Assembly: GCA_023381645.1 (NCBI GenBank)
Contig: JAMCRJ010000035.1
Location: forward strand, 1 to 7,311
Origin: Gammaproteobacteria bacterium
Lineage (GTDB): Bacteria; Pseudomonadota; Gammaproteobacteria; Acidithiobacillales; Acidithiobacillaceae
Direction: 5' to 3'
DNA: 7,311 nucleotides
Shown here: one piece after another, positions 1 to 5,438 of the stretch
Layout of the letters: every line of letters starts with the position of its first letter
Numbering within the stretch: position 1 is the stretch's first letter
The notes under the pieces: generated by a model
Databases searched by the model: none
The model's input: the letters and a program-made list of their open reading frames with translations, nothing else
What the model was told of the DNA's origin: nothing
Made by a program: the position numbers and the translations under genes

Positions 1-575
1 TTGCCCGCTTTCTGTTGTGGGTGTTTTATTATATTTCTGATTTGTTCAAGAAGCTGAAGCAGCCGATCTATGTCACTGCCCTGATAGGCGGTGTCCTGGC
101 CGGCTGCATTGGTTTGTTATCTTCTTATGCCATAGGCAACGGCTATGGCTGGTTGCAGTTGATCATGGACCACAAAATCTCCCCTGGAGTATCCGAATTA
201 ACGCTTGGTATAATCTGTGTCATTCTGGCCATGTCTCTGATTGCCGGATCCGGGGCATCCGGCGGGGCCTTTAGCCCAACGGTGGTTATCGGGGGGCTCT
301 CGGGCGCCTTGTTCTGGCATTTTGCGAAGGTGTTTTCCCCTAACCTCAATATACCCATTGCCATGTTTGTGGTGGTCGGCATGATGGCGGTCTTTTCCGT
401 AGCGGCCAACGCGCCCTTGTCTACTATCGTCATGATCACCGAAATGACCGGGAGCTATGGTGTACTTCTGCCCGCCATGCTCACGGTAGGAATAGCAATG
501 ATGTTTGGCGGTGAGCATTCATTATTCAACGCACAGCACGACCACCGGTCAGCGTCAGACCACACCAACTCATGA
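1..575 (+). CDS. ClC-family chloride channel or H+/Cl- antiporter, C-terminal half (5' end outside window)
   Basis: The reading frame is open to the left window edge, so the start is missing; about 190 residues are visible. The stretch GSGASGGAFSPTVVIGG contains the ClC signature GxFxP, part of the chloride selectivity filter. Further on, APLSTIVMITEMTGSYGVLLP aligns by eye with the E. coli ClcA segment [21 protein letters not shown], and its Tyr matches the chloride-coordinating Tyr of ClcA. Several hydrophobic segments fit an integral inner-membrane protein. The protein ends about 20 residues after the last helix (SLFNAQ, then a polar tail), so it has no C-terminal CBS domains. The glutamate that separates antiporters from channels lies upstream of the window, so transport mode cannot be decided. 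The gene converges on the OsmC gene with an 18-nt gap. The family is clear; physiological role is not shown. Confidence 0.93.
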   Translation, partial: ARFLLWVFYYISDLFKKLKQPIYVTALIGGVLAGCIGLLSSYAIGNGYGWLQLIMDHKISPGVSELTLGIICVILAMSLIAGSGASGGAFSPTVVIGGLSGALFWHFAKVFSPNLNIPIAMFVVVGMMAVFSVAANAPLSTIVMITEMTGSYGVLLPAMLTVGIAMMFGGEHSLFNAQHDHRSASDHTNS

Positions 576-588
576 TGTGACGAATTTG

Positions 589-625
589 TAGCGCTATATC
601 CGGATATCATTAGCGTTGTCGCTAA
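589..625. other. Cluster of three dyads at the convergent 3' ends of the ClC and OsmC genes
   Basis: Three perfect dyads lie side by side: TAGCGCTA (589-596), ATATCCGGATAT (596-607) and TTAGCG-TTGT-CGCTAA (610-625, a 6-bp stem with a 4-nt loop). The TAGCG block at 611-615 could pair with CGCTA at either 592-596 or 620-624, so two exclusive hairpins are possible. Most of the cluster lies in the last codons of the OsmC gene and all of it downstream of the ClC stop. No T-run follows on either strand, so I do not call an intrinsic terminator. It may help end transcription or protect 3' ends of both converging mRNAs, which is inference. Confidence 0.4.
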
Positions 626-1100
626 CCGTATGGGCGTGCAATATGTTGGCAGATGTTTGGAATAATGGATTCTGCTCATAGCGTGAAAGGGCTTCGCGGT
701 CATCACCTATCTGTAAGGTGATGGAAACGCTTCCGGTGATAGCTGCATGTATCGGACATTGGTGTAGCATCCTGATCAGGATCACTTCATCATCAGGTGA
801 TAATGGCAATGGTAATGTCAATGTAATATTGATCTCATCAATCCGCACCGCGCCAGTGGTTTTTACAGCTGTGCAGATGCTCATCAGGCAGGTTGCCCTT
901 AAGTCCCGTCGTTCCAGAAACCGTAACGTGAGTTCCACGAGGCATCGGCCAAGAGCCATGTTGAGCAAATGCAATGGGGTGAGTTGTATATCGGGCAAGC
1001 AAAAGTTTAAGGATATATTCTCGGAATCGTCCAGCCTGCATGCCGTAATATTGCGCTCACCGTCCTTGAAAATATGAACTACAGTTTCTTTTCTGCTCAT
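594..1100 (-). CDS. OsmC-family thiol protein, last gene of the sulfate-assimilation operon
   Basis: A 168-residue protein of the OsmC/Ohr/YhfA superfamily. The family core is visible: TPLHLLNMALGRCLVELTLR (residues about 41-60) matches the helix with the first reactive cysteine (Cys53), and HQCPIHAAITGSVSI (about 113-127) matches the conserved CPVH segment with the second (Cys115). Family members with both cysteines are typically thiol-dependent peroxidases or have unknown roles; the substrate here cannot be read from sequence. The start at 1100 was chosen because AGGAG stands 6 nt upstream; an ATG at 1130 sharing one base with the cbiX stop would add ten residues (MFYYGNQEHP) that cover that site. 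It is the last gene of the operon and converges on the ClC gene. By hand count G+C is about 47% over 601-1080 against roughly 60% in the cys genes, hinting at a different origin or weaker codon selection. Family confident, role unknown. Confidence 0.85.
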   Translation of the reverse strand: MSRKETVVHIFKDGERNITACRLDDSENISLNFCLPDIQLTPLHLLNMALGRCLVELTLRFLERRDLRATCLMSICTAVKTTGAVRIDEINITLTLPLPLSPDDEVILIRMLHQCPIHAAITGSVSITLQIGDDREALSRYEQNPLFQTSANILHAHTVSDNANDIRI

Positions 1101-1106
1101 TGGATG

Positions 1107-1111
1107 CTCCT
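1107..1111 (-). promoter_or_regulatory. Ribosome binding site of the OsmC-family gene (decides its start)
   Basis: On the minus strand AGGAG lies 6 nt before the ATG at 1100, which is close to ideal spacing. It favours this start over the upstream in-frame ATG at 1130, which has no comparable site of its own and could only be reached by coupling to the cbiX stop codon. Confidence 0.7.
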
Positions 1112-1129
1112 GGTTCCCGTAATAAAACA

Positions 1130-1483
1130 TCAGGTCAGAGCAGTCAATGCTGCCCGCAATACCTCTTCATTGAGTCCCAATGGCCCGTCTATACGGATGT
1201 GCATACCGGGGATCATCACCGCATCAACCAGACGCGGGAGGTCTTCCCGGAGATGACGCCCCCGGCTCCAGAACAGAGGGGATATTCTGAAATTTCTGAT
1301 ACCGCGGCCATATTCCTCCTGAATGGCGTCGGTCAGCATGGGGTGCCACAGTTCCAAGTAGCATAGTCGGATAGGGCGTTCCGGATGGATTGCCTTCAAG
1401 TCGGCCGCCAGGATCTCAAACGGAAGGCGCCATTCCGGATCACGGGACCCATGCGCGAGCAGCAAATGGGCTTCCTTGGTCAT
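1130..1483 (-). CDS. cbiX: Short CbiX/SirB-type sirohydrochlorin chelatase
   Basis: A 117-residue protein that probably inserts the metal (Fe2+ for siroheme) into sirohydrochlorin. The N-terminus LLLAHGSRDP (residues 7-16) is the chelatase signature with His11; ISPLFWSRGRHLREDLP (67-83) matches the second conserved segment with His77. These two histidines correspond to the metal/tetrapyrrole-handling pair of the short archaeal CbiX proteins. The length is that of a single half-domain; SirB and two-domain CbiX are about twice as long, so a homodimer is expected. The start at 1483 is chosen because its ATG overlaps the cobA stop as ATGA; an upstream ATG at 1513 would add ten residues inside the end of cobA. 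The next gene begins 29 nt after the stop. Context with SUMT and sulfite reductase points to siroheme rather than cobalamin. Cobaltochelatase activity remains an alternative. Confidence 0.85.
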   Translation of the reverse strand: MTKEAHLLLAHGSRDPEWRLPFEILAADLKAIHPERPIRLCYLELWHPMLTDAIQEEYGRGIRNFRISPLFWSRGRHLREDLPRLVDAVMIPGMHIRIDGPLGLNEEVLRAALTALT

Positions 1484-2301
1484 GCACTGCCAACTGCGGA
1501 TAAATACCACCATCTTTGGCCAAAGGGGTCATCAGAAGCGGGATTCATTCCGTGTGATAACTGTTGCGACAGGCGTACCGCCTCACCCACAATGAGGATT
1601 GCCGGGCTACCCAGATCTGCTTCGTGAATGGCATCGGTCAGATCGTTTAACCTGGCGTACACATGGCGCTGCTGCGGTAAAGTTGCCCATTGCATGGCCA
1701 GCACCGGCGTATCCGGGTGCCGTCCACCGGCGATCAAGGCGTTCTGAATCTCCAGTATGCGGGCTATCCCCATATGGATGACCAGGGTATCGGCTGCGTT
1801 TGCGATACGATGCCAGTCCACTGGTGGGGTATTCGCCGCTTCGTGCCCTGTTACGAACAGGACGGATTGACTGATGCTGCGGTACGTCAGCGGTACGGCG
1901 GCACAGGCTGCCGCCGCAAGGCCGCTGGTGATGCCGGGCACTATTTCGTAGTCGATGTCGGCCGTCCACAGTGCCATACACTCCTCACCACCGCGTCCAA
2001 ACATAAACGGGTCGCCCCCCTTGAGGCGCACTACACGCATACCTTGCCGCGCAGCGTGGATCATCCGCGTCTGGATGCTCACCTGAGAAGCAGAGGGCCT
2101 GCCGCCCCGTTTGCCTACATCCACCAATTTGGTGTCCGACCGTGCCATGTCCAGAATGCGTGGATTGACCAGGGCGTCATGAAAGATGATATCGGCCGTA
2201 CCCACAAGGGCGGCCGCCTTCAGGGTCAGCAGGTCGGGGTCACCCGGACCTGCCCCGACAATCCAGACTTTCCCGCTATTACCATAGCCTTCTCTGCTCA
2301 C
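1480..2301 (-). CDS. cobA: Uroporphyrinogen-III C-methyltransferase (SUMT)
   Basis: This 273-residue enzyme methylates uroporphyrinogen III twice with S-adenosylmethionine to give precorrin-2, the precursor of siroheme (and cobalamin). Motifs run in the family order: VGAGPGDPDLLTLKA (residues 15-29), LKGGDPFMFGRGGEE (93-107), VPGITSG (121-127) and PLTYRSISQSVLFVTGH (137-153). The usual PLTHR is PLTYR here. It is a stand-alone methyltransferase of normal length, lacking the dehydrogenase/ferrochelatase domain of CysG. The start is GTG, with GGAGG 9 nt upstream. No ATG or other usual start exists further upstream in this frame before the cysN stop, although the frame itself stays open. The stop overlaps the cbiX start (ATGA), suggesting translational coupling. 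In this operon its product should supply siroheme to CysI. Confidence 0.95.
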   Translation of the reverse strand: MSREGYGNSGKVWIVGAGPGDPDLLTLKAAALVGTADIIFHDALVNPRILDMARSDTKLVDVGKRGGRPSASQVSIQTRMIHAARQGMRVVRLKGGDPFMFGRGGEECMALWTADIDYEIVPGITSGLAAAACAAVPLTYRSISQSVLFVTGHEAANTPPVDWHRIANAADTLVIHMGIARILEIQNALIAGGRHPDTPVLAMQWATLPQQRHVYARLNDLTDAIHEADLGSPAILIVGEAVRLSQQLSHGMNPASDDPFGQRWWYLSAVGSA

Positions 2302-2387
2302 AGGTGGGGCCCTCCGGCGATCAGCAGCCGCCGTTGGCCGGTTGATCCGGCGTCTTGTGCGTGCAGCCGCTCCAGCCCAGGCCTCAT
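2298..2387 (-). CDS. Possible 29-residue ORF between cysN and cobA (weak)
   Basis: An ATG at 2387 opens 29 codons (MRPGLERLHA..., ending IAGGPHL) that stop with a TGA overlapping the cobA GTG start (GTGA). I recognise no family. A GGAG lies only 1 nt before the ATG, which is too close for a normal ribosome binding site. If translated, it could couple cobA translation to that of cysN across the gap, a role suggested only by its position. It may equally be chance, since stops are rare at this G+C. Confidence 0.2.
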   Translation of the reverse strand: MRPGLERLHAQDAGSTGQRRLLIAGGPHL

Positions 2388-2406
2388 ACTCCGGAGACCA
2401 GTAGTT
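2302..2406 (-). other. Intergenic region cysN-cobA with an open in-frame stretch and short dyads
   Basis: This 105-nt stretch is the only sizeable gap in the operon. Read in the cobA frame it contains 35 sense codons without a stop, directly following the cysN TAA, and cysN is in the same frame. The first residues would be NYWSPEYEAW, then an Ala/Arg-rich part. No conventional start codon occurs in it. It also holds the hairpin GCCGG-TTGAT-CCGGC (2337-2351), the palindrome CTCCGGAG (2389-2396) and the cobA ribosome binding site (2311-2315). No T-run follows the hairpin, so a terminator is not supported. Confidence 0.6.
2311..2315 (-). promoter_or_regulatory. cobA: Ribosome binding site of cobA (supports its GTG start)
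   Basis: On the minus strand GGAGG lies 9 nt before the GTG at 2301. It supports GTG as the real start, as no other usual start codon is available in the frame. The overlapping CCGGAG can pair with CTCCGG from 2391-2396 in the same mRNA (6 bp plus a G-U pair), which might mask the site; this is untested. Confidence 0.6.
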
Positions 2407-3759
2407 TTAACGTTCGGATACATTCCTCACCCCGGAATCGTCGAGACGGATCATCCCGGCCGCAACGGTTTGATGTGTCACTTCGTCGATCAAAATAAAC
2501 GCTCCGGTCGCGCGAATGGCGTCATATGCATCAGCGGCGAGCGGCTGCTGCACATTCAGCGTGACGCTGGCGATGTCGTTCAGCCGCAAGGCATCGGCCG
2601 GACGCTTCTGTTGCGTGTTGATATCGAGCAACGCATTGATTTCTATGACGCGCGCGGTGACTTGCCGGGTCGTGTGTTTCAGCCAGTACTTGCGACGCAG
2701 ATCAAGCGGATCCTCCGACAACCAGCAGACGTCGGCGGTGACGGTTTTGAGCAGGCTGGCCGGACGATCGGCGGACGCGAGCATGTCGCCACGCGAAATA
2801 TCCAGGTGTTCCTGCAGCAACAGCGTTACCGATTGGCCGACGACGGCCGATTCCAGCGATTGATCGAGTATCAGAATGTCTTTCACGGTCGCCGCCGGTC
2901 CTCCTGGTTGCACCACCAACCGGTCACCCCTGCGGACTTTCCCGGCTTCGATGCGGCCCATATAACCGCGGAAGTCCTTGGCTTCGTGGCCGTTGTGGCG
3001 CGCCACCAGTTGTACCGGAAAACGCAGCGGTTCGTCATGGCATGCGTCATAGACGCTCAGGGATTCGAGCAGTTCGATCAGTGTTGGCCCCTGATACCAG
3101 GGCATCCTGTCGCCCGCAGTGACCACATTGTCGCCCGCCAGGGCGGACAATGGAATCGTGCGGATATCCTTCAGGCCCAGCCGTTGCGCGAATTCCCGGT
3201 ACGCCTGAACGATACGGTCATACACCGCCTGGTCGTAATGCACCAGATCCATCTTGTTGACCGCGACCACGACATGTTCGATCTGCAACAGGTGGGCGAT
3301 GGTCGAATGGCGCTTGGTTTGCACCAGTAATTCCACGCTGCCATCCTCGCCCATCTTCACTTTCGAGACATCGATCAGGATGACGACGGCGTCAGCGGTG
3401 GATGCTCCGGTAACCATGTTGCGCGTGTACTGTTCATGACCCGGGGTATCGGCGATGATGAACTTGCGCCGGGGCGTGGCGAAGTAGCGGTAAGCGACGT
3501 CGATGGTGATGCCCTGCTCGCGCTCGGCTTCCAGGCCATCCGTCAGCAGCGACAAGTCGATCGCGTCGCCGATGGTGCGACGGTGCCTGGCGTGGGATAT
3601 CGCGTCCAACTGGTCGGCAAAAATGCCCTTGCTGTCGAACAGCAGACGGCCGATCAGCGTGCTCTTGCCATCATCCACCGAACCGGCAGTAATGAAGCGC
3701 AGCAAGCCGCGCTCTCTCGTCAGTTCCTGAAAAAATTGTTTGGGAATGGTCGCGCTCAT
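2407..3759 (-). CDS. cysN: Sulfate adenylyltransferase subunit 1 (ATP sulfurylase GTPase subunit)
   Basis: The 450-residue GTPase that couples GTP hydrolysis to APS formation by CysD. The elongation-factor-like GTPase motifs are all present: P-loop GSVDDGKST (residues 26-34), G3 DTPGH (104-108) and G4 NKMD (168-171), followed by the switch-region hallmark REQGITID (80-87) earlier in order and EF-Tu-like beta-barrel domains after about residue 235. The length is close to stand-alone CysN (about 475 in E. coli); there is no C-terminal APS-kinase domain, which would bring it to more than 600. The start ATG shares one base with the cysD stop (TGATG), and AGGA is 8 nt upstream. It ends at TAA, 105 nt before cobA and in the same frame. 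Cytosolic; works as a complex with CysD. Confidence 0.97.
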   Translation of the reverse strand: MSATIPKQFFQELTRERGLLRFITAGSVDDGKSTLIGRLLFDSKGIFADQLDAISHARHRRTIGDAIDLSLLTDGLEAEREQGITIDVAYRYFATPRRKFIIADTPGHEQYTRNMVTGASTADAVVILIDVSKVKMGEDGSVELLVQTKRHSTIAHLLQIEHVVVAVNKMDLVHYDQAVYDRIVQAYREFAQRLGLKDIRTIPLSALAGDNVVTAGDRMPWYQGPTLIELLESLSVYDACHDEPLRFPVQLVARHNGHEAKDFRGYMGRIEAGKVRRGDRLVVQPGGPAATVKDILILDQSLESAVVGQSVTLLLQEHLDISRGDMLASADRPASLLKTVTADVCWLSEDPLDLRRKYWLKHTTRQVTARVIEINALLDINTQQKRPADALRLNDIASVTLNVQQPLAADAYDAIRATGAFILIDEVTHQTVAAGMIRLDDSGVRNVSER

Positions 3760-4697
3760 CAGAAATATCCTGCCTTCTTGCGTTGTTCCATCGATGCTTC
3801 CGATGTCCGGTCATCCATCCGGGTTGCACCGCGTTCGGTGATTTTGGTCATGGCGGTCTCGGCGATGATGGCCTCGATGGTAGCGGCATCCGATGCCACC
3901 GGGCAGGTGCATGAGATATCGCCGACCGTACGGAAACGCACGACCTGGGTCTTGATTACCTCGCCTTCCTTGGCCGGTGTCAGCGTGGTCAGCGGCACCA
4001 GAAAGCCGTTGCGCGGAATGACCTGGCGCTCATGGGCAAAATAAATCGAAGGTAGCGCCAGTTTTTCGCGGGCGATGTATTGCCAGACGTCTAGTTCGGT
4101 CCAGTTGGAGATCGGGAACACGCGCATATTTTCGCCAGGATGAATGCGGGTATTATATAAATCCCAGAGTTCTGGGCGCTGCGCCTTCGGATCCCACTGC
4201 CCGAACTCATCGCGGAATGAAAAAATCCGCTCTTTGGCGCGAGCCTTCTCTTCATCGCGACGGGCGCCGCCGATGCAGGCATCAAACTGAAATTCGGCAA
4301 TGGCCTCCAACAGGGTGACGGCCTGCGCCGCATTACGCGAATCGCTTGCGGGATTACGCAGGCGCACGGTGCCCCGCCTGATCGACTCCTCGACGGAACG
4401 CACGATCAGTTGCTCGCCCAGTTCAGCAATGCGTCGGTCGCGGAATTCGATGACCTCAGCGAAATTGTGGCCAGTATCGATATGTACCAGCGGAAACGGG
4501 AACTTGCCGGGGCGGAAGGCCTTCTCGGCGATGCGCAGCAGCACCAGCGAATCCTTGCCGCCGGAAAACAGCAGCGCCGGTTTGGCGCATTCGGCCGCAA
4601 CCTCGCGCATGATGTGGATCGCTTCTGATTCCAGCCAGTCCAGATGGTGATTGCTAGCGGCATCGAGAACATGTTTTTCGGCTGTAGTATGCATCAT
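3759..4697 (-). CDS. cysD: Sulfate adenylyltransferase subunit 2 (ATP sulfurylase catalytic subunit)
   Basis: The 312-residue catalytic subunit forms adenosine 5'-phosphosulfate (APS) from ATP and sulfate. It belongs to the PP-loop ATP pyrophosphatases: SGGKDS is at residues 45-50, followed by HIDTGHNFAEV (72-82). The CysD-specific block RRDEEKARAKERIFSFRDEF (146-165) and the ending KKAGYF are also typical. Length is close to E. coli CysD (302). The start overlaps the cysH stop as ATGA; a second ATG follows at once (4694), so the protein may begin one residue later. AGGA lies 5 nt upstream of the first ATG. Its own stop shares a base with the cysN start, as expected for subunits made in equal amounts. 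Cytosolic. Confidence 0.97.
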   Translation of the reverse strand: MMHTTAEKHVLDAASNHHLDWLESEAIHIMREVAAECAKPALLFSGGKDSLVLLRIAEKAFRPGKFPFPLVHIDTGHNFAEVIEFRDRRIAELGEQLIVRSVEESIRRGTVRLRNPASDSRNAAQAVTLLEAIAEFQFDACIGGARRDEEKARAKERIFSFRDEFGQWDPKAQRPELWDLYNTRIHPGENMRVFPISNWTELDVWQYIAREKLALPSIYFAHERQVIPRNGFLVPLTTLTPAKEGEVIKTQVVRFRTVGDISCTCPVASDAATIEAIIAETAMTKITERGATRMDDRTSEASMEQRKKAGYF

Positions 4698-5431
4698 ATT
4701 TGTCCTGAAGTTTTTTGTGGTGTTACTGGCTTGGCGCGGACCAGTTTGCCGTCAATGACATGCAGGCCGCACTCTCTGGTGGCCGGATTCTCCCACCACC
4801 AACGACCCGCGCGGATATCCTGGCCGGGGGAGATGGCGCGCGTGCAGGGGGCACAGCCGATGCTGGGGTAACCCTGATCATGAAGACGATTGTAGGGCAC
4901 CTCAAAATGACGGATATAATCCCAGACTTCCTCATGGTACCAGTCGGCCAGGGGATTAAACTTGGGCAGCTCGTGAGCCGCATCCCATTCCCGGACGGCG
5001 AGGTCCTGCCGCGAAAGCGCCTGCTCCCGGCGCATTCCGGTCACCCAGGCCCCTTTACCCCGCAGTGCCCGCTGCAGGGGTTCGACCTTACGCATATGGC
5101 AACAGGCCTTGCGCAATTCCTGGCTTTCATAAAAGGCGTTGGGCCCGTATTCCCGGACATAGCGCTCCACCGTCCCGTATTCCGGGAAATACACCTGGAT
5201 GGGGAGGTGGTAGTGCCCCCGGGTTTCCTGCATCAGCCGGTAGGTTTCCTCCGGTAAACGACCGGTGTCGAGGGTGAATATCTCTATCCAGGGCGCATGT
5301 TTCGCAATCAGGTCCGTGAGCACCATATCTTCCGCCCCGAAGCTGGTGGCAAAAACCGCCGGTGCGTATGGCGCGTTGCGCAATTCCCCGAAAAGGAGGA
5401 GCACATCCTGTATCCTGGTTCCTATGCGCAT
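4694..5431 (-). CDS. cysH: Adenylyl-sulfate (APS) reductase, [4Fe-4S] type, annotated as CysH family
   Basis: A 245-residue reductase of the CysH family. It carries the extra cysteines of APS reductases: Cys110-Cys111 (KACCHMRK) and Cys193/Cys196 (YPSIGCAPCTRAI), which bind a [4Fe-4S] cluster, plus the catalytic Cys221 in ECGLH that forms the sulfo-enzyme intermediate resolved by thioredoxin. Enterobacterial PAPS reductases lack the four cluster cysteines. The expected reaction is therefore APS to sulfite and AMP (EC 1.8.4.10). The spacing of 25 residues from the last cluster cysteine to the catalytic one equals that I recall for the Pseudomonas aeruginosa enzyme. The start at 5431 lies 7 nt after the cysI stop with a GGTGAG-like site; a longer frame from 5539 would run through the end of cysI and adds residues unlike the family. 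The stop overlaps cysD. The lack of an APS kinase gene nearby agrees with this role. Confidence 0.95.
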   Translation of the reverse strand: MRIGTRIQDVLLLFGELRNAPYAPAVFATSFGAEDMVLTDLIAKHAPWIEIFTLDTGRLPEETYRLMQETRGHYHLPIQVYFPEYGTVERYVREYGPNAFYESQELRKACCHMRKVEPLQRALRGKGAWVTGMRREQALSRQDLAVREWDAAHELPKFNPLADWYHEEVWDYIRHFEVPYNRLHDQGYPSIGCAPCTRAISPGQDIRAGRWWWENPATRECGLHVIDGKLVRAKPVTPQKTSGQI

Positions 5432-5438
5432 GGATTTC

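Noticed and set aside
143..439. Minus-strand open frame of 98 codons inside the ClC gene
   Set aside because: It is antisense to the conserved ClC selectivity-filter region and has no recognisable features.
1480..2301. Trifunctional siroheme synthase CysG
   Set aside because: Only the methyltransferase motifs are present and the N-terminal Rossmann dehydrogenase/chelatase domain is missing.
2337..2351. Hairpin between cysN and cobA as an intrinsic terminator
   Set aside because: The stem is only 5 bp and no T-run follows in the direction of transcription; downstream genes belong to the same pathway.
1690..3330. Long plus-strand open frame of 546 codons opposite cobA and cysN
   Set aside because: It runs antisense through two genes with full family motifs, crosses their gap, is rich in Arg/His/Gln/Gly without recognisable domains, and is explained by the high G+C codon pattern of the opposite strand.
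2407..3759. CysN-CysC fusion (ATP sulfurylase with APS kinase)
   Set aside because: The frame ends at residue 450 after the beta-barrel domains; no second P-loop of an APS kinase follows, and the next gene is plainly SUMT.
3436..4044. Plus-strand open frame of 202 codons across the cysD-cysN junction
   Set aside because: Antisense to conserved CysD and CysN coding sequence, with no recognisable motif or ribosome binding site.
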